Part shown: one piece after another, positions 30,501 to 39,653 of the stretch | How the letters are laid out: every line of letters begins with the position of its first letter | Numbering within the stretch: position 1 is the stretch's first letter | Assembly (NCBI RefSeq): GCF_004681185.1 | Contig: NZ_SRIF01000001.1 | Location: forward strand, 868,001 to 932,000 | Reading direction: 5' to 3' | DNA from: Haloarcula amylovorans | GTDB taxonomy: Archaea; Halobacteriota; Halobacteria; Halobacteriales; Haloarculaceae | Length of the DNA stretch: 64,000 nt | Position numbers and translations under genes: made by a program | The notes under the pieces: model-generated | What the model was told of the DNA's origin: nothing | The model's database searches: none | What the model saw: the letters and a program-made list of their open reading frames with translations, nothing else

Positions 30501-30587
30501 GGCTGGGATATGGTACCACTCCTGTACCCAGTCCAGGGCGGACTCGAGTTCGGGGTTATCGTCGAGATAGCCCCGCGATTGACTCAT
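27519..30587 (-). CDS. aglB: Oligosaccharyltransferase AglB
   Basis: A 1022-residue STT3-type oligosaccharyltransferase that moves a glycan from dolichol phosphate to Asn of S-layer and archaellin sequons on the outer membrane face. About 13 membrane segments cover the first half. The catalytic Asp of the first external loop is in SAQDPWYHYRS. The acceptor-binding WWDYG is at about 567-571. The last 60 residues are a Ser/Thr/Gly/Ala low-complexity tail beyond the usual globular domain. I prefer the ATG at 30587; an in-frame ATG at 30614 is possible. It diverges from a glycosyltransferase cluster that should build its donor glycan. Confidence 0.95.
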   Translation of the reverse strand: MSQSRGYLDDNPELESALDWVQEWYHIPALVVLIGFMLWNRVRNYSQFIVDGEVLFSAQDPWYHYRSTMFVVENWPATMPFDPWTYFPHGTRSGQFGTLLDQVVATIALVVGLGSPSEQTVGLVAILAPAVIGTLAAIPVYFIGRRLGGRLGGVTAVVVLALSAGVFLQRSLVGTYDHQVAEGFLQTLAVLGVMVALSVAEREKPIYEQFLERDVAALRDTVGYSLLAGFGITLYLWTWPPGVLLLGILGAFFLLWLTMEFVRGKSPEHVAIAGAIMMGAVTVFELAVIKTLSITATDHSLLQPLMAVAIGTGCLFMAWLARYMEAEDYDRNLYPVTVGGILLVITVAMAVLTPNLLSYIVDQILRVVGFTSSPSATQTSVGEATPLRNPLRLYQYHGLALFVAIAGAIYIAAKQFFDRDPPAEQFLMVVWGAFILAASFTQIRFGVYLVFPVAALTGFAIARIVSWVDLSADDGVEVYEVLTVIVLVFTVIGPLLFVAPTATGVGGSAAPGQEAQGWNDGLDWMAEHTPEEGTYGTGGEQSLEQYGTYQIREDYDYQEGEYGVMSWWDYGHMITVEGERIPNANPFQQGSTTAANFLLAPNESQANDVLENTDEDDAKTRYVAADWKMASVNSQYGGKFFAPPRFYDVSNVSARDYYQPITSRQTGQQFNYRTQAYYNTTVVRLYRYHGSAVEPQPVVLDWEIATQNGRSVAATPSDGQPIKTFRSMEQARTYVQNDSTSQVGGFGSLPSERVPAMENYRYVGSSERSAYSSDSFNYATLIEAQSVGFAPRPAGNQSCFANETSMPVGEQEYCMADGIADAMNKNNPAWTKIFERVPGATVEGTGPANTTVTASVQMRNHETNETFVYRQQARTDSNGNFEMTLPYSTTGYDQWGTEEGYTNVSVRAEGPYQFSTPGTFQNNTISRWTATADVNEGQVVGENQSPVTVELEETSQDINVDNGSSSNGTSGDSLNQTANGSDGGSTNTTSGSGSSGTATPAPGTGTATAEPATEAATGTETA

Positions 30588-30682
30588 TGCCGGAAACACT
30601 TCCAACGCGCGCATAAGCCTTTTGACCTCAGACCGGACGCAGGATGGAAACGCCTAACAGCGGCCGTCGTGGACCTGCGTGC

Positions 30683-31630
30683 ATGCGTGTCTCGGTCGTC
30701 CTGTGTACGCATACGATGGACCGGTACGACGACTGCCGGGTGGCGGCCGAGAGTGTCCTCTCACAGACGTATGAGGACGTCGAACTCGTCCTCGTTTCGG
30801 ACGGGAGCGAAGCCGTCGCCGAGCGGTTCGAAACCGACTTCGGCAACCGAGAGAGCGTTCTCGTCCACTGCAACGACGAGAACGTCGGCTTACTGGAGAG
30901 CCGGAATAACGGGGCCGAGCTGGCGACGGGGGACGTAGTGGCGTTCCTCGACGACGATGCCGTCGCCGCCGAAGACTGGATCGAGAAACTCGTCGACGGA
31001 TACCACCGTGACGGCGCGGACGGGAACGCTCTGGCAGTCGGCGGGCGGATGGTCCCGGCGTGGGTCGCCGGCAAGCCTGCGTTCCTCCCCGACGAGTTCT
31101 ACTGGCTCGTCGGCGTCACACACCGTGGGTTCGGCCCGGATGGCGACCCCGAAGAAGCAGGCGAGGTCCGCAACACCTTCGGGTCGAACATCTCCTTTCG
31201 GCGCGACGTATTTCTGGAACTGGGTGGGTTCGAGGACGACATCGGCGGGCGAAAGGGCGAGAAGAACCTCCAGGGCGGCGAGACGGAACTGTGTGCGCGG
31301 CTCCAAGGCCAGTACGGGAGCGGCGTCTACTACGTCCCCGACGCACTCGTGGCACACAAGGTGTTCGACTATCGCACCGACCCCGGCTGGCTCGTCGACC
31401 GGGCTTTTTGGCAGGGGTACTCGAAGCGTGGCATGGAAGTGTTCGTTCCCGAATCGACGGGCGACGAGTCGGCGTTTCTCGGCGACCTGCTGTTTACGTT
31501 CGTACCGGAGCGTCTCCGTGACCTCGTTCGCTCGCCGTCGGTGGCCGCCCTCTCACAACTCGTCTTTCTCTTCGTCTTGACCGGAGCGGTCGGAACCGGC
31601 TACCTCTACGGAGCGTATGTGTGGGGGTAA
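30683..31630 (+). CDS. GT2 glycosyltransferase, AglG-like
   Basis: A 315-residue GT-A family 2 enzyme. It begins MRVSVVLCTHTMDRYDDC; the DXD region is FLDDD at D90-D92; GGFEDDIGGRKGEKNLQGGE is the acceptor/acid block. A C-terminal membrane segment (about 292-312) anchors it to the cytoplasmic side. The start sequence and C-terminal anchor resemble Haloferax AglG, which adds a hexuronic acid to dolichol phosphate. Position next to aglB supports a role in the N-glycan, but the sugar added is not deducible. The GT4 gene starts 5 bp after its stop. Confidence 0.85.
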   Translation: MRVSVVLCTHTMDRYDDCRVAAESVLSQTYEDVELVLVSDGSEAVAERFETDFGNRESVLVHCNDENVGLLESRNNGAELATGDVVAFLDDDAVAAEDWIEKLVDGYHRDGADGNALAVGGRMVPAWVAGKPAFLPDEFYWLVGVTHRGFGPDGDPEEAGEVRNTFGSNISFRRDVFLELGGFEDDIGGRKGEKNLQGGETELCARLQGQYGSGVYYVPDALVAHKVFDYRTDPGWLVDRAFWQGYSKRGMEVFVPESTGDESAFLGDLLFTFVPERLRDLVRSPSVAALSQLVFLFVLTGAVGTGYLYGAYVWG

Positions 31631-31634
31631 TTCG

Positions 31635-32774
31635 ATGACGGAACCCGACCTCCCCGATGTCTGTGTCGTCACGCATCCCCTCGCCGCCGCGGGCGAGAAC
31701 GCGACCCGAAGCCTCCTCGACGTGCTCTCGGCCGTGACCGGCGTCGCCCTCGTGACCGCGGACCTCCCCGCGGACTCGGAGATACGCGAGACCCGCGAAC
31801 TGGTCGAACTCACTCGAAAGGGAGCCGGCGATTCTGTCCCCGTCGCTGCGGCCCGCTTCCTCCTGAACCAGTTGCGGATGTGTCGCGTGCTGGCCGACCG
31901 TGACGAGGAGGTGGTGCTGTTCTACGGCGCGACGTCGTATCTCCTACCCATCCTCGCTGCTCGCGCGCTCGGCAAGACGGTCCTCGTCGAACCGCGCGGG
32001 GACGTCCCGCTCACGTTACGACTTAACTGGGAGCAACGGATGCCCGCGCCCCTCGCTCGGGGACTCGCTGGCGCGGTGCGCACCCTCGAACGGGCAGGGT
32101 TTGCCGTGGCCGACGGTGTCGTCACGTACACGCCCTCGATGGCGAGACAGCTCGCGCTCCACCCCGAAGCGCCGGACGTCCACCCGACCGGCGCGCGGTA
32201 CGTCCGGACCGACGAGTTCGCCGTCAAGAAGCCCTACGCAGAGCGGGAGCGAGTCGTCGGCTTTCTGGGCCGTCTCGACGAGGAGAAAGGTATCCGCGAA
32301 CTGGCGACGGTCGCCCGGACGCTCCCCGATAACGTGACCTTCCGCTTCATCGGCGACGGCGACTTACGCGGGTGGCTGGAGTCCGAACTCGCCGCCGAGA
32401 TGGACACCGGGCGCGTCGAACTCACGGGCTGGGTCGCTCACGACGACGTGCCCGCCCAGTTGAACGACCTCTCCTTGCTCGTGCTTCCGTCTCAACCGAC
32501 GGAGGGGCTGCCGACGACGATTCTGGAGGCGTTGGCGTGTGGTACGCCGGTGTACGCCTCACCCGTCTCCGGCGTCCCGGACGTGGTGCGAGACGGCGAG
32601 ACTGGCTTTCTCATCGACTCCAGAGAGCCGTCGGCGCTTCGGGACGGCATCGAGTCGATTCTCAACCGCGACGACCGCGAGCGGATAAGTCAGAACGGGC
32701 GTGCCCTGATAGAGCGCGAGTACAGCTTCGAGGCGGCCGTCGAGCGATACCGCGAGATTCTCTCTCGGTACTGA
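31635..32774 (+). CDS. GT4 family glycosyltransferase
   Basis: A 379-residue GT-B glycosyltransferase. The C-terminal nucleotide-sugar domain shows VVGFLGRLDEEKGIRELA, RFIGDGDLRGWLE, VELTGWVAHDDVPAQL and the EX7E-like block LPTTILEALACGTPVYAS. The ATG at 31635 is 5 bp past the GT2 stop and follows a GGGGGT sequence; an earlier ATG at 31617 overlaps that gene. It probably adds one sugar to the lipid-linked glycan used by AglB. Donor and acceptor are unknown. Confidence 0.85.
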   Translation: MTEPDLPDVCVVTHPLAAAGENATRSLLDVLSAVTGVALVTADLPADSEIRETRELVELTRKGAGDSVPVAAARFLLNQLRMCRVLADRDEEVVLFYGATSYLLPILAARALGKTVLVEPRGDVPLTLRLNWEQRMPAPLARGLAGAVRTLERAGFAVADGVVTYTPSMARQLALHPEAPDVHPTGARYVRTDEFAVKKPYAERERVVGFLGRLDEEKGIRELATVARTLPDNVTFRFIGDGDLRGWLESELAAEMDTGRVELTGWVAHDDVPAQLNDLSLLVLPSQPTEGLPTTILEALACGTPVYASPVSGVPDVVRDGETGFLIDSREPSALRDGIESILNRDDRERISQNGRALIEREYSFEAAVERYREILSRY

Positions 32775-32796
32775 GCCGTTTGTGAGTGCGGAGTCG

Positions 32797-34599
32797 TTAG
32801 CGCTGCCCGTCCGCCGCGGTCTCGTTCTCCCGAGCGAGGATGACGACGTACGGCTCTTGTATCTCGGGCGTCGGTTCGACGCCTGCTTGAAAGAGTTGCT
32901 GACCGAGCGACTGGCTGGTCGGCCGCTCTCCGTACGTTTCGACGACGGTGTAGTTGTACTCCCCGCTCAGTAGCCCCTCGACGTAGGCTCGTCGTCGGGG
33001 GTACTGCTCTGCGTCCGGGTAACCGTCGGTGATGTAGTGCAGTTCCTCGGCTGTCAGCTGAATGTATGCCGGACGCCGTTCCGGCATGCTCACCATCCAC
33101 TCCGTGTAGGCCCACTCGTTCAACACGAGCGAACTGTTGTACGTGGCGTTCTCCTCGGGGTAGTCGTAGTGGGCGACCGGTCTCCCGTGGACTGCTGCCA
33201 CGTCGGCGATAGAGTTCTCGTATACTTCGACGGTGTCCTCGGCGTCGGCGTTCGTCTGGATCCAGTCGGTCGCCTCGTCGCGCGGGTCGGTGGCCAACCG
33301 CAGGTCGCCGACACCGGTGTACACCGCGCTCGTGACGAACAGCAGCGCCAGCCCGACCCGGACACCGCGCTCCCAGTCGTCCCAGAGACGCCGCATTCCG
33401 AGCGCGCCGAGCACTAACAAAAGCGGCAGCGTCGGCAGCAGGTGGTGGACGCGGACGTACCGCCACGCCGAGAAGACGGCGAGCGTCACGACGATCGGCG
33501 TCGCCACCAACAGCACTCGCTCGTCGAATCCGTCCGTCCGTCGGAGGAGATTGCGACCCGTCTCGGCGACGCCGACGAGGACACCGAGGAAGAGTGCCAG
33601 CCCGAACGACGAGAGGTAGCCACGGAGCAGCCAGAACTCGATACCGGCGACGATCCCGCCCGGTAGCGTCGTCTTCTGTCCAGTCGTGTGCGTGACCCGC
33701 GTCAGGAGTTCCCCCGGCCCGCCGACCAATACGCTCGGAAAGCCGAGCAGTATCGTCACGAGACCGACGACGAGACCCGCCGTCAGCATCTTCGGGCGGA
33801 TGAGCGCCGCCCGACGGTCCTCGGCGCGGAACGCTCGCAACAGATAGCTCGCGCCGACGGCAACGACCGCCGACCCGCCGGTCAGTTTGAACGCGACCGC
33901 CGTGCCGGCCGTGAAGCAGGCCAGCAGGAACGTCCGCCGTCGTCCGGACTCGATATATCTCACACAGAGCAGCACCGTCGAGAGCAGGAAGAACACCATC
34001 GGGATATCTTCGTTTATCGTATGCGCCGACTCGACGAATCCGAACGAAAGCGCCAGTCCGACTGCCGCGACCTGCCCCGTCCACCGGTCATGGATCCGAA
34101 CTCCGAGTCGATACACCAGATAGATGCAGGCGAGGCCGAGAAGCAAGGAGACGACTCTCCCGAGCAACACCGCGCTCGTCCAGAACCAGGCAGGCGCTTC
34201 GTGCCAGAGCGTCCAGCGAGAGGCGATGCCGCCGAGACTCACGAACTGGCCGAGCTGCCCGGTGAGCAAGATTGCCACGAATATCGGGGCGAGGACGAAC
34301 GCGTACAGGTAAAACGTCGCTCCCAGCGTCCGACCGTCGGTGACGGCCCCCTGGAGCGACCCGAAGCTCGGGTCGGCGACGACCCGTCCGGCGACCTTCA
34401 TCGGCTGAATCAGCCGCGAGTACTCGTCGGGGCCGGCGAAGTTCGGCACGCGAAACCAGATGCCGAAACCGAAGGAGACAACCGCTAACAGGAGGACGTA
34501 CCGCAGGAGCGGGTCGGCATGGATGTCCCGTCGAAGCGGGCGCACCAGTGGACTATCGCGTAGGGGGGGACGAGACACGGTTGATGATTGTTCGCGCAC
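32797..34599 (-). CDS. GT39-like polytopic glycosyltransferase (ArnT/PMT type)
   Basis: A 600-residue integral membrane protein. After the first membrane segment comes FAGPDEYSRL, the external-loop Asp-Glu pair typical of GT-C enzymes using lipid-phosphate sugars. At least ten further hydrophobic segments follow, then a soluble C-terminal domain of about 170 residues (Tyr-rich, NYTVVETYGERPT). Such enzymes move a sugar from dolichol phosphate on the external face, a step known as the last addition in some haloarchaeal N-glycans. It converges on the GT4 gene with 22 bp between them. Confidence 0.78.
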   Translation of the reverse strand: MREQSSTVSRPPLRDSPLVRPLRRDIHADPLLRYVLLLAVVSFGFGIWFRVPNFAGPDEYSRLIQPMKVAGRVVADPSFGSLQGAVTDGRTLGATFYLYAFVLAPIFVAILLTGQLGQFVSLGGIASRWTLWHEAPAWFWTSAVLLGRVVSLLLGLACIYLVYRLGVRIHDRWTGQVAAVGLALSFGFVESAHTINEDIPMVFFLLSTVLLCVRYIESGRRRTFLLACFTAGTAVAFKLTGGSAVVAVGASYLLRAFRAEDRRAALIRPKMLTAGLVVGLVTILLGFPSVLVGGPGELLTRVTHTTGQKTTLPGGIVAGIEFWLLRGYLSSFGLALFLGVLVGVAETGRNLLRRTDGFDERVLLVATPIVVTLAVFSAWRYVRVHHLLPTLPLLLVLGALGMRRLWDDWERGVRVGLALLFVTSAVYTGVGDLRLATDPRDEATDWIQTNADAEDTVEVYENSIADVAAVHGRPVAHYDYPEENATYNSSLVLNEWAYTEWMVSMPERRPAYIQLTAEELHYITDGYPDAEQYPRRRAYVEGLLSGEYNYTVVETYGERPTSQSLGQQLFQAGVEPTPEIQEPYVVILARENETAADGQR

Positions 34600-34650
34600 G
34601 GTGGAAGTTATTGTTGTTTTTCACGTATCGATGCCCGCCCGCGGTTAACA

Positions 34651-36105
34651 CTATCTTTCGGTCCGGGTCAGCCACGCTGGCATGACAGTCACCCCTTTCT
34701 CTCTCACTCGCCGTGACAGCACGAGGAGGGCGACGAAGTAGATCGCCGCGCCGAACACGACGAGTACGAGCGTGCCCGCCCGACCGGCGGGTATCAGCGG
34801 AGCGACGGGGAGGAGTAGGCTCGCCATCACTGCTGCGGCGAGTAGTTCTCGGCCGATTTCGCCGATCGGCAGCGGTACTGACTTGATAGTCGATTCCAAG
34901 GCGAGATATCCCATCACTGTCCGGACGGCGGACGAACACGCGGTGGCAACTGCGGCCCCGTACCACCCGAACCGCCAGACCAGCGCGACGTTCAGCACGA
35001 TACTCACGGCGATGAACACGCCGTTAATTCTGTAGGCGAGGTCCGGTCGATCGACACCGTTGAGGACGTTGAGGAACTGGGAACCGTACACGTCGGCCAC
35101 GTACGCGCAGATGAGGACGAGGAGGATACCGGCACCTTGGCCGAACTCCGGACTGTAGAATCTGAGAACCCGTTGTCCGATGACTGCACCCCCGAACAGG
35201 CCAGGGATGACGAAAACGCCACTGAAGACGAGTCCGTCTTCGAGTATGCGATGGATTCGCTCGAAATCATCGCTCTGAGACAGTTCGCTGACTTCGGGGA
35301 ACAGCGTTCGCCGAATCGCCGTACTGATGATGCCGAGCAGCGTGGCGATTCCCCATGCCGCTTCGTAGATGCCGACGAGTGACGCGGTGACGAAAAACGA
35401 CAGTACAAACGTGTCTAGCCAGCCGTACACTCGCGTTCGGAGCGTCCCGAGCCACGCGTATCGCGCGTAGTCGAGGACGCTGCGTACCTCTGCGCGTGTC
35501 GGGAACTCAATACTCGAACTGATGAGCGCCACTCCAGCGATCGACCCAACGAGCACCGAGAGGCTGTGACCCACCACGAGCGCACTCACGCTATAGCCGA
35601 CGAGCAGGACGCCGATCTGAAGCAGCGACCGGAGGACGCGCTCACCACCTTGTAACAGACCGCTCTCCCCGACTTGCTTATCGCCCTCGATAGCCGAGCG
35701 GACCGTTCTGTAAGCCGACGTCACGACGACTAGCGCCGCGATTTCGACGTTGTATCTGGCGAGTATCTGGATGATCTCCGCGTCGATGGGGTCGAACATT
35801 CGCAACAGGTGGCCGACGAGCAGGACGCCGATACCCAGCGCGAGCGCTACTGCCCCGTTTACAACCGCCCCGACGCCTAGATAGGCCGCGGGGTCGTGGC
35901 CTTCGCTCATCCGTTTTCGAACGCCGCTCCCAATAGCCTGAGCCGGGACTATGAGGAGGAACGACCCGAGCGAGACGGCGATAGCGTACCGACCGAGCGT
36001 CGAACTCCCGCCGAGTACAGCGATGGCGAACGTCGCGGCAAATCCGGCTACCGAGACGACGACTTGCCCGAAGAAGTGGACGAGTGTCGTCTTTCCCAGT
36101 CGCAT
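34651..36105 (-). CDS. Oligosaccharide flippase (Wzx/MATE-like)
   Basis: A 484-residue protein with about 14 membrane segments, starting LGKTTLVHFFGQVVVSVAGF and containing RYAIAVSLGSFLL and YEAAWGIATLLGI, the usual PST/Wzx pattern. It should help move the dolichol-linked glycan or its precursor across the membrane; the Haloferax counterpart AglR has such a proposed role. It is 51 bp upstream of the GT39-like gene on the same strand, so flippase and GT39-like enzyme form one unit. The substrate is inferred from the cluster only. Confidence 0.82.
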   Translation of the reverse strand: MRLGKTTLVHFFGQVVVSVAGFAATFAIAVLGGSSTLGRYAIAVSLGSFLLIVPAQAIGSGVRKRMSEGHDPAAYLGVGAVVNGAVALALGIGVLLVGHLLRMFDPIDAEIIQILARYNVEIAALVVVTSAYRTVRSAIEGDKQVGESGLLQGGERVLRSLLQIGVLLVGYSVSALVVGHSLSVLVGSIAGVALISSSIEFPTRAEVRSVLDYARYAWLGTLRTRVYGWLDTFVLSFFVTASLVGIYEAAWGIATLLGIISTAIRRTLFPEVSELSQSDDFERIHRILEDGLVFSGVFVIPGLFGGAVIGQRVLRFYSPEFGQGAGILLVLICAYVADVYGSQFLNVLNGVDRPDLAYRINGVFIAVSIVLNVALVWRFGWYGAAVATACSSAVRTVMGYLALESTIKSVPLPIGEIGRELLAAAVMASLLLPVAPLIPAGRAGTLVLVVFGAAIYFVALLVLSRRVREKGVTVMPAWLTRTER

Positions 36106-36326
36106 GCTACATCCTCCACAGCTGTGACGGAAGCGGATTCGGGGACATCCCGATACGCCGGAGCGTCCTCAACTCGTCGGCACGACAGACGTGTTGCTCC
36201 ACGTTGTGTCGAGTGACCGCAAGTGACGGTGAAAACTTTTCGTTCGAGAGAATAGCGCTCCCGACCCGAATTGGTTCGTTCGCTCCGAAAGAGATTAACT
36301 GATCCGAAAACTCCATCCCTGTACGA

Positions 36327-37304
36327 ATGGTTCTCGTCGTTCTCGGAATCGACGCGCTCGACCCGGAACTGGTCGAGCCGGCGAGACATCCGAACCTAGC
36401 CCTCGATACCCATCACGCGATCGCGACGATAAACAGCGTCGAAGGCGAACCCAGCACCCACGAACTCTGGCCGACTATCATCACTGGATTGGAACCTGCC
36501 GAACACGGGCTGACACTTGACGACGACGGCGTCGCGTGGGAGAACCCGCTACTGAACGTCGGGAGCCGCCTCGCTGATTACGTTCTCCCCGATAGCGTCC
36601 AGAGCCGTCTCGGTGCGTGGATTCTCACGAACACGACCGCCGACGCGTTTCGGACTCCGGCGTCGTACTACGCCGAGCGCGGAATTGAGACGGTCTTCGA
36701 CGCGTTCGACGCGACCACGATAGGGATTCCGAACTACGTCGTCGACCCCGACGAAACCGACCGCGAGCACCAACTCAGACAGAACATGGGTGACCTATTT
36801 GAGCGGGACCCGGACGCGAAGGGGGGCCACACGTCCGCGGACCCCGTCGAGTTCTACGAGCAATGTTTGGAGATGGTGATGATTCGTCTCGCGCGCGCTC
36901 GGCGGCACCTCCGCGGCGGCGACTCGGAACTCGTCTTCGCGTACACGAGCGGACTGGACCTCGTTGGACACATCGCCTACGACAATTTGGGCCTCCAGCG
37001 GGAGGCCTACGACGAGCTAGACGACTTCGTTGGTGAAGTCCGAGCAGACCTCGACGACACCGACGAGTTGTTGCTGGTGAGCGATCACGGGTTACAGGAC
37101 GGCGTCCATACGCACGAAGCGATGGTCGCCGCGACGGACGAGGATATCATCGAGCGAATAGAGAGTGTGCTTGACGTTCGGGCTGCCATCGAGGGCGAAC
37201 TGACTGGCGTAGACCACCGCCCCGACGATCGGGCGGTCGAACGGACGGGGTCTGACCAGGGAGACGCTGTCAGAGAGCAACTGGAAGATTTGGGGTACAT
37301 GTGA
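36327..37304 (+). CDS. Alkaline phosphatase superfamily enzyme (phosphodiesterase-like)
   Basis: A 325-residue protein. Metal ligands appear as GIDALD (residues 7-12), SGLDLVGH and VSDHGLQDGVHTHE; the probable nucleophile Thr is in ELWPTIITG. This matches type I phosphodiesterase/pyrophosphatase enzymes rather than formylglycine sulfatases. It has no signal peptide, so it acts inside the cell. It ends LEDLGYM, a tail shared with the next gene's LEDLGYV. It abuts that gene with a 2-bp gap. The place in the glycan island suggests hydrolysis or transfer of phosphate- or sulfate-linked groups on glycan precursors; this is inference. Confidence 0.78.
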   Translation: MVLVVLGIDALDPELVEPARHPNLALDTHHAIATINSVEGEPSTHELWPTIITGLEPAEHGLTLDDDGVAWENPLLNVGSRLADYVLPDSVQSRLGAWILTNTTADAFRTPASYYAERGIETVFDAFDATTIGIPNYVVDPDETDREHQLRQNMGDLFERDPDAKGGHTSADPVEFYEQCLEMVMIRLARARRHLRGGDSELVFAYTSGLDLVGHIAYDNLGLQREAYDELDDFVGEVRADLDDTDELLLVSDHGLQDGVHTHEAMVAATDEDIIERIESVLDVRAAIEGELTGVDHRPDDRAVERTGSDQGDAVREQLEDLGYM

Positions 37305-37306
37305 CG

Positions 37307-38767
37307 ATGGCAAACGAACCAAATATCCTGCTCGTCGTCCTCGACAGCGTTCGAGCGAGCAACCTCAGTCTGTACGGCCACGCGAACGAGACGACGCCGT
37401 TCCTCGACTCGTTCGCCGCCGAGCGAGCAACAGTCTACGAGCAGGCCCGCGCCCCAGGCGCACGGAGCGTGACGAGCCACGCGAGCATCTTTTCGGGTCT
37501 CCACGTGGACGAACACGGCGTCATCTCGGCAGCCCATCGCCTCGAACCATCTGTGTCGGTGTTTGACAGCCTCCGCACCGACGGGTACGCGACAGGCGTG
37601 TTCACCGAGAACGACTGGCTGACGGCTGTCGACGTCGGCCTGAAGGACGGGTTCGATACGGTCGTCGGCGCGCGGAACGTTCCGTTCCCCGGTGGTCTAA
37701 ATCCACACGAGTTCGTCTCGAATGAGGGGCAAGGCGAGTACGGCGCGTTCCTCCGAGCGGCTCTGTCTAGCGACCAGCCGGGACGCTCGCTCGCTAACGG
37801 CGTCGCAACGAAAGTGCAGTCCGACTACAAGCGATTCCTCCCCCGAAGCGTTCGCGCGTCGACTCCCGCAGATGTCTACGTCGACGCGCTGCTGGAGTGG
37901 AGCGGCCGGCAGGACGGGCCGTGGGCGGCCTGCCTGAACCTGATGGACGCACACATTCCCTACGAACCCGACGAGGAGTACGACCGGTGGGGCGGCGCGA
38001 AGGCTCGCTCGCTCCAGTCGTCGTTTGAGGACCAGAAGTGGGAATTCAACGGCGGCCAGCGTCCGTGGTGGCAGAAGAAAGCGGTCGAGTCACTGTACGA
38101 CGGTGCGATTCGACAGCTGGACGCCGAGTTGAAACGACTGGTCGCGGCGCTCGAAGATCGGGGAGAACTCGATAAGACGCTACTCGTCGTCACTGCCGAC
38201 CACGGGGAGGGGTTCGGCGAACCGAGTCGACTTCGGGAGGGAGTTCGAGTGGCAGAACACGGCGTAGCAATCCACGATGCGCTTCTCCACGTCCCGCTGG
38301 TAGTTCGCTATCCCGAGCAGACGGAGTCGCGACGAGTCGAGAAACCGGCGACGCTGACGGCGTTCCCGGACGTAGTGAATCGAGTTCGGGACGGCAAGCG
38401 ACCGAGAGACAGATTCTGTCCGGACGGCCCGGTCGTCACCACTGCGGTCGGGCTGGACGACCCCCTCCAGGAGCGGGCCGGGAAATACGCAACCGACCTG
38501 TCGCCGTGGATACCGACCTCACGCGCCGTGTTCGAAGCCGACGACACCGATGGAACGGTGCGGAAATACTGCAAAAACCCTGATGCCGCGGCGACAGTCA
38601 TCAGTCGAGATGCACAGACTGCCTACCGCGTCTCGTGCGACGACGACGGCCGTGTAGACGAGGTCTTCGATTCGATCGAACAATTGGATGTCCGAACCGA
38701 CGGCGAAACTCTCGATGACCTCGACGATGCTACCATCGGCCGACTCGAAGACCTCGGTTACGTCTGA
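37307..38767 (+). CDS. Sulfatase-like alkaline phosphatase superfamily protein
   Basis: A 486-residue protein. It starts NILLVVLDSVRASNLSLYG (metal-binding Asp). The nucleophile block is SVTSHASIFSG, and VVTADHGEGFGE gives the later metal ligands. The CxPxR sulfatase signature is absent, so formylglycine chemistry is unlikely; phospho- or alkyl-transfer is possible. The ATG at 37307 is chosen over a GTG at 37301 that overlaps the upstream stop. Its 3' end overlaps the convergent TrmB gene by 10 bp. It is a likely operon partner of the phosphodiesterase-like gene. Confidence 0.78.
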   Translation: MANEPNILLVVLDSVRASNLSLYGHANETTPFLDSFAAERATVYEQARAPGARSVTSHASIFSGLHVDEHGVISAAHRLEPSVSVFDSLRTDGYATGVFTENDWLTAVDVGLKDGFDTVVGARNVPFPGGLNPHEFVSNEGQGEYGAFLRAALSSDQPGRSLANGVATKVQSDYKRFLPRSVRASTPADVYVDALLEWSGRQDGPWAACLNLMDAHIPYEPDEEYDRWGGAKARSLQSSFEDQKWEFNGGQRPWWQKKAVESLYDGAIRQLDAELKRLVAALEDRGELDKTLLVVTADHGEGFGEPSRLREGVRVAEHGVAIHDALLHVPLVVRYPEQTESRRVEKPATLTAFPDVVNRVRDGKRPRDRFCPDGPVVTTAVGLDDPLQERAGKYATDLSPWIPTSRAVFEADDTDGTVRKYCKNPDAAATVISRDAQTAYRVSCDDDGRVDEVFDSIEQLDVRTDGETLDDLDDATIGRLEDLGYV

Positions 38768-39603
38768 GTCGACGGCTGGCTCTCGTACTCCCACACCAGA
38801 TCGAAGTACCGTTTCATCCCTGCGACGAACGAGCCATTGTCGGTCAGGGCGGCCTGTCGCATGTGGTTCGGCACGTCGGGTTCCTCGACGAGCAGTATCG
38901 CTTCGCCACGGTCGTAGTCCATGCTCGGGTCTACTAGGGTTCCGCGCCACGGCAGCTTCTTCGTGCTGAATCGGACCGCTATCTCGGGGAACTCCGCGTC
39001 GAGTCGCTCAACGACTTCGGCCTGGATGGCGGCTTTCTCCGGCGGGAGTCGGTCGGGATGGAGAAAGAGGATAGAGATGTCGATGCCCCGCTCGACGGCG
39101 TCGTCGAGCGCTCGGTCCACGCTGTCGAGGTAGGCGAAACTGTTGGTGATGACCCGTAGCGTCTCGTCGGCGTGGTCGTAGAGGCGGCGTGTCTCCCGCT
39201 CGCTCGGGTCGCCGACGTCGACGACGTGGAACAGTTCGGCTGTCGGCGAGATGTCTTCGCTCGCTCGCTCGTAGCGGGGGCGGTACTCCGAGAGAAAGAC
39301 GTCCCGGTACTCCTCGACGTCGCTGGCAAAGCCCTCGAAAGACTGCCGCCTGTTCTCGACGGCGCGGTCGAGAATCTCGGCCGGCGATTTGGGTTGGTAC
39401 TCCTTGGGCCGGCCCGGGACCACCTTGATGAATCCGCGGTCGGCGAGCGAATCGAGGACGCCGTAGACGCGGGCCTTCGGGATGCCGCTGGCCTCGGCGA
39501 GGTTCGGCGCGGTCGTCCGGCCCAGCGAGAGGAGTTCCTCTAACGCCATCGTCTCGTACTCGGTTAGCCCAACGCGGTTGAACACGTCGGACGCATCGGC
39601 CAT
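38758..39603 (-). CDS. TrmB-family transcriptional regulator
   Basis: A 281-residue TrmB-like protein. The N-terminal winged helix (RVGLTEYETMALEELLSLGRT, then PKARVYGVLDSLADRGFIKV and PGRPKEYQP) is followed by a coiled linker (about 75-110). The effector-like domain has VITNSFAYLDSVD and ISILFLHPD, a PLD-like fold common in the family. TrmB proteins sense sugars. At the edge of the glycan island it may regulate sugar or glycan genes, but no operator was identified. Convergent with the sulfatase-like gene. Confidence 0.85.
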   Translation of the reverse strand: MADASDVFNRVGLTEYETMALEELLSLGRTTAPNLAEASGIPKARVYGVLDSLADRGFIKVVPGRPKEYQPKSPAEILDRAVENRRQSFEGFASDVEEYRDVFLSEYRPRYERASEDISPTAELFHVVDVGDPSERETRRLYDHADETLRVITNSFAYLDSVDRALDDAVERGIDISILFLHPDRLPPEKAAIQAEVVERLDAEFPEIAVRFSTKKLPWRGTLVDPSMDYDRGEAILLVEEPDVPNHMRQAALTDNGSFVAGMKRYFDLVWEYESQPSTQT

Positions 39604-39653
39604 ACGGAGTGGTTCACCTCCCAGTATGTAAAACGCGCGGGGACCGTCGGAAC

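Noticed and set aside
32690-34084. 464-codon minus-strand frame overlapping the GT39-like gene
   Set aside because: An off-frame reading of the same strand with Arg-rich, motif-free product; the GT39-like frame shows clear membrane spans.
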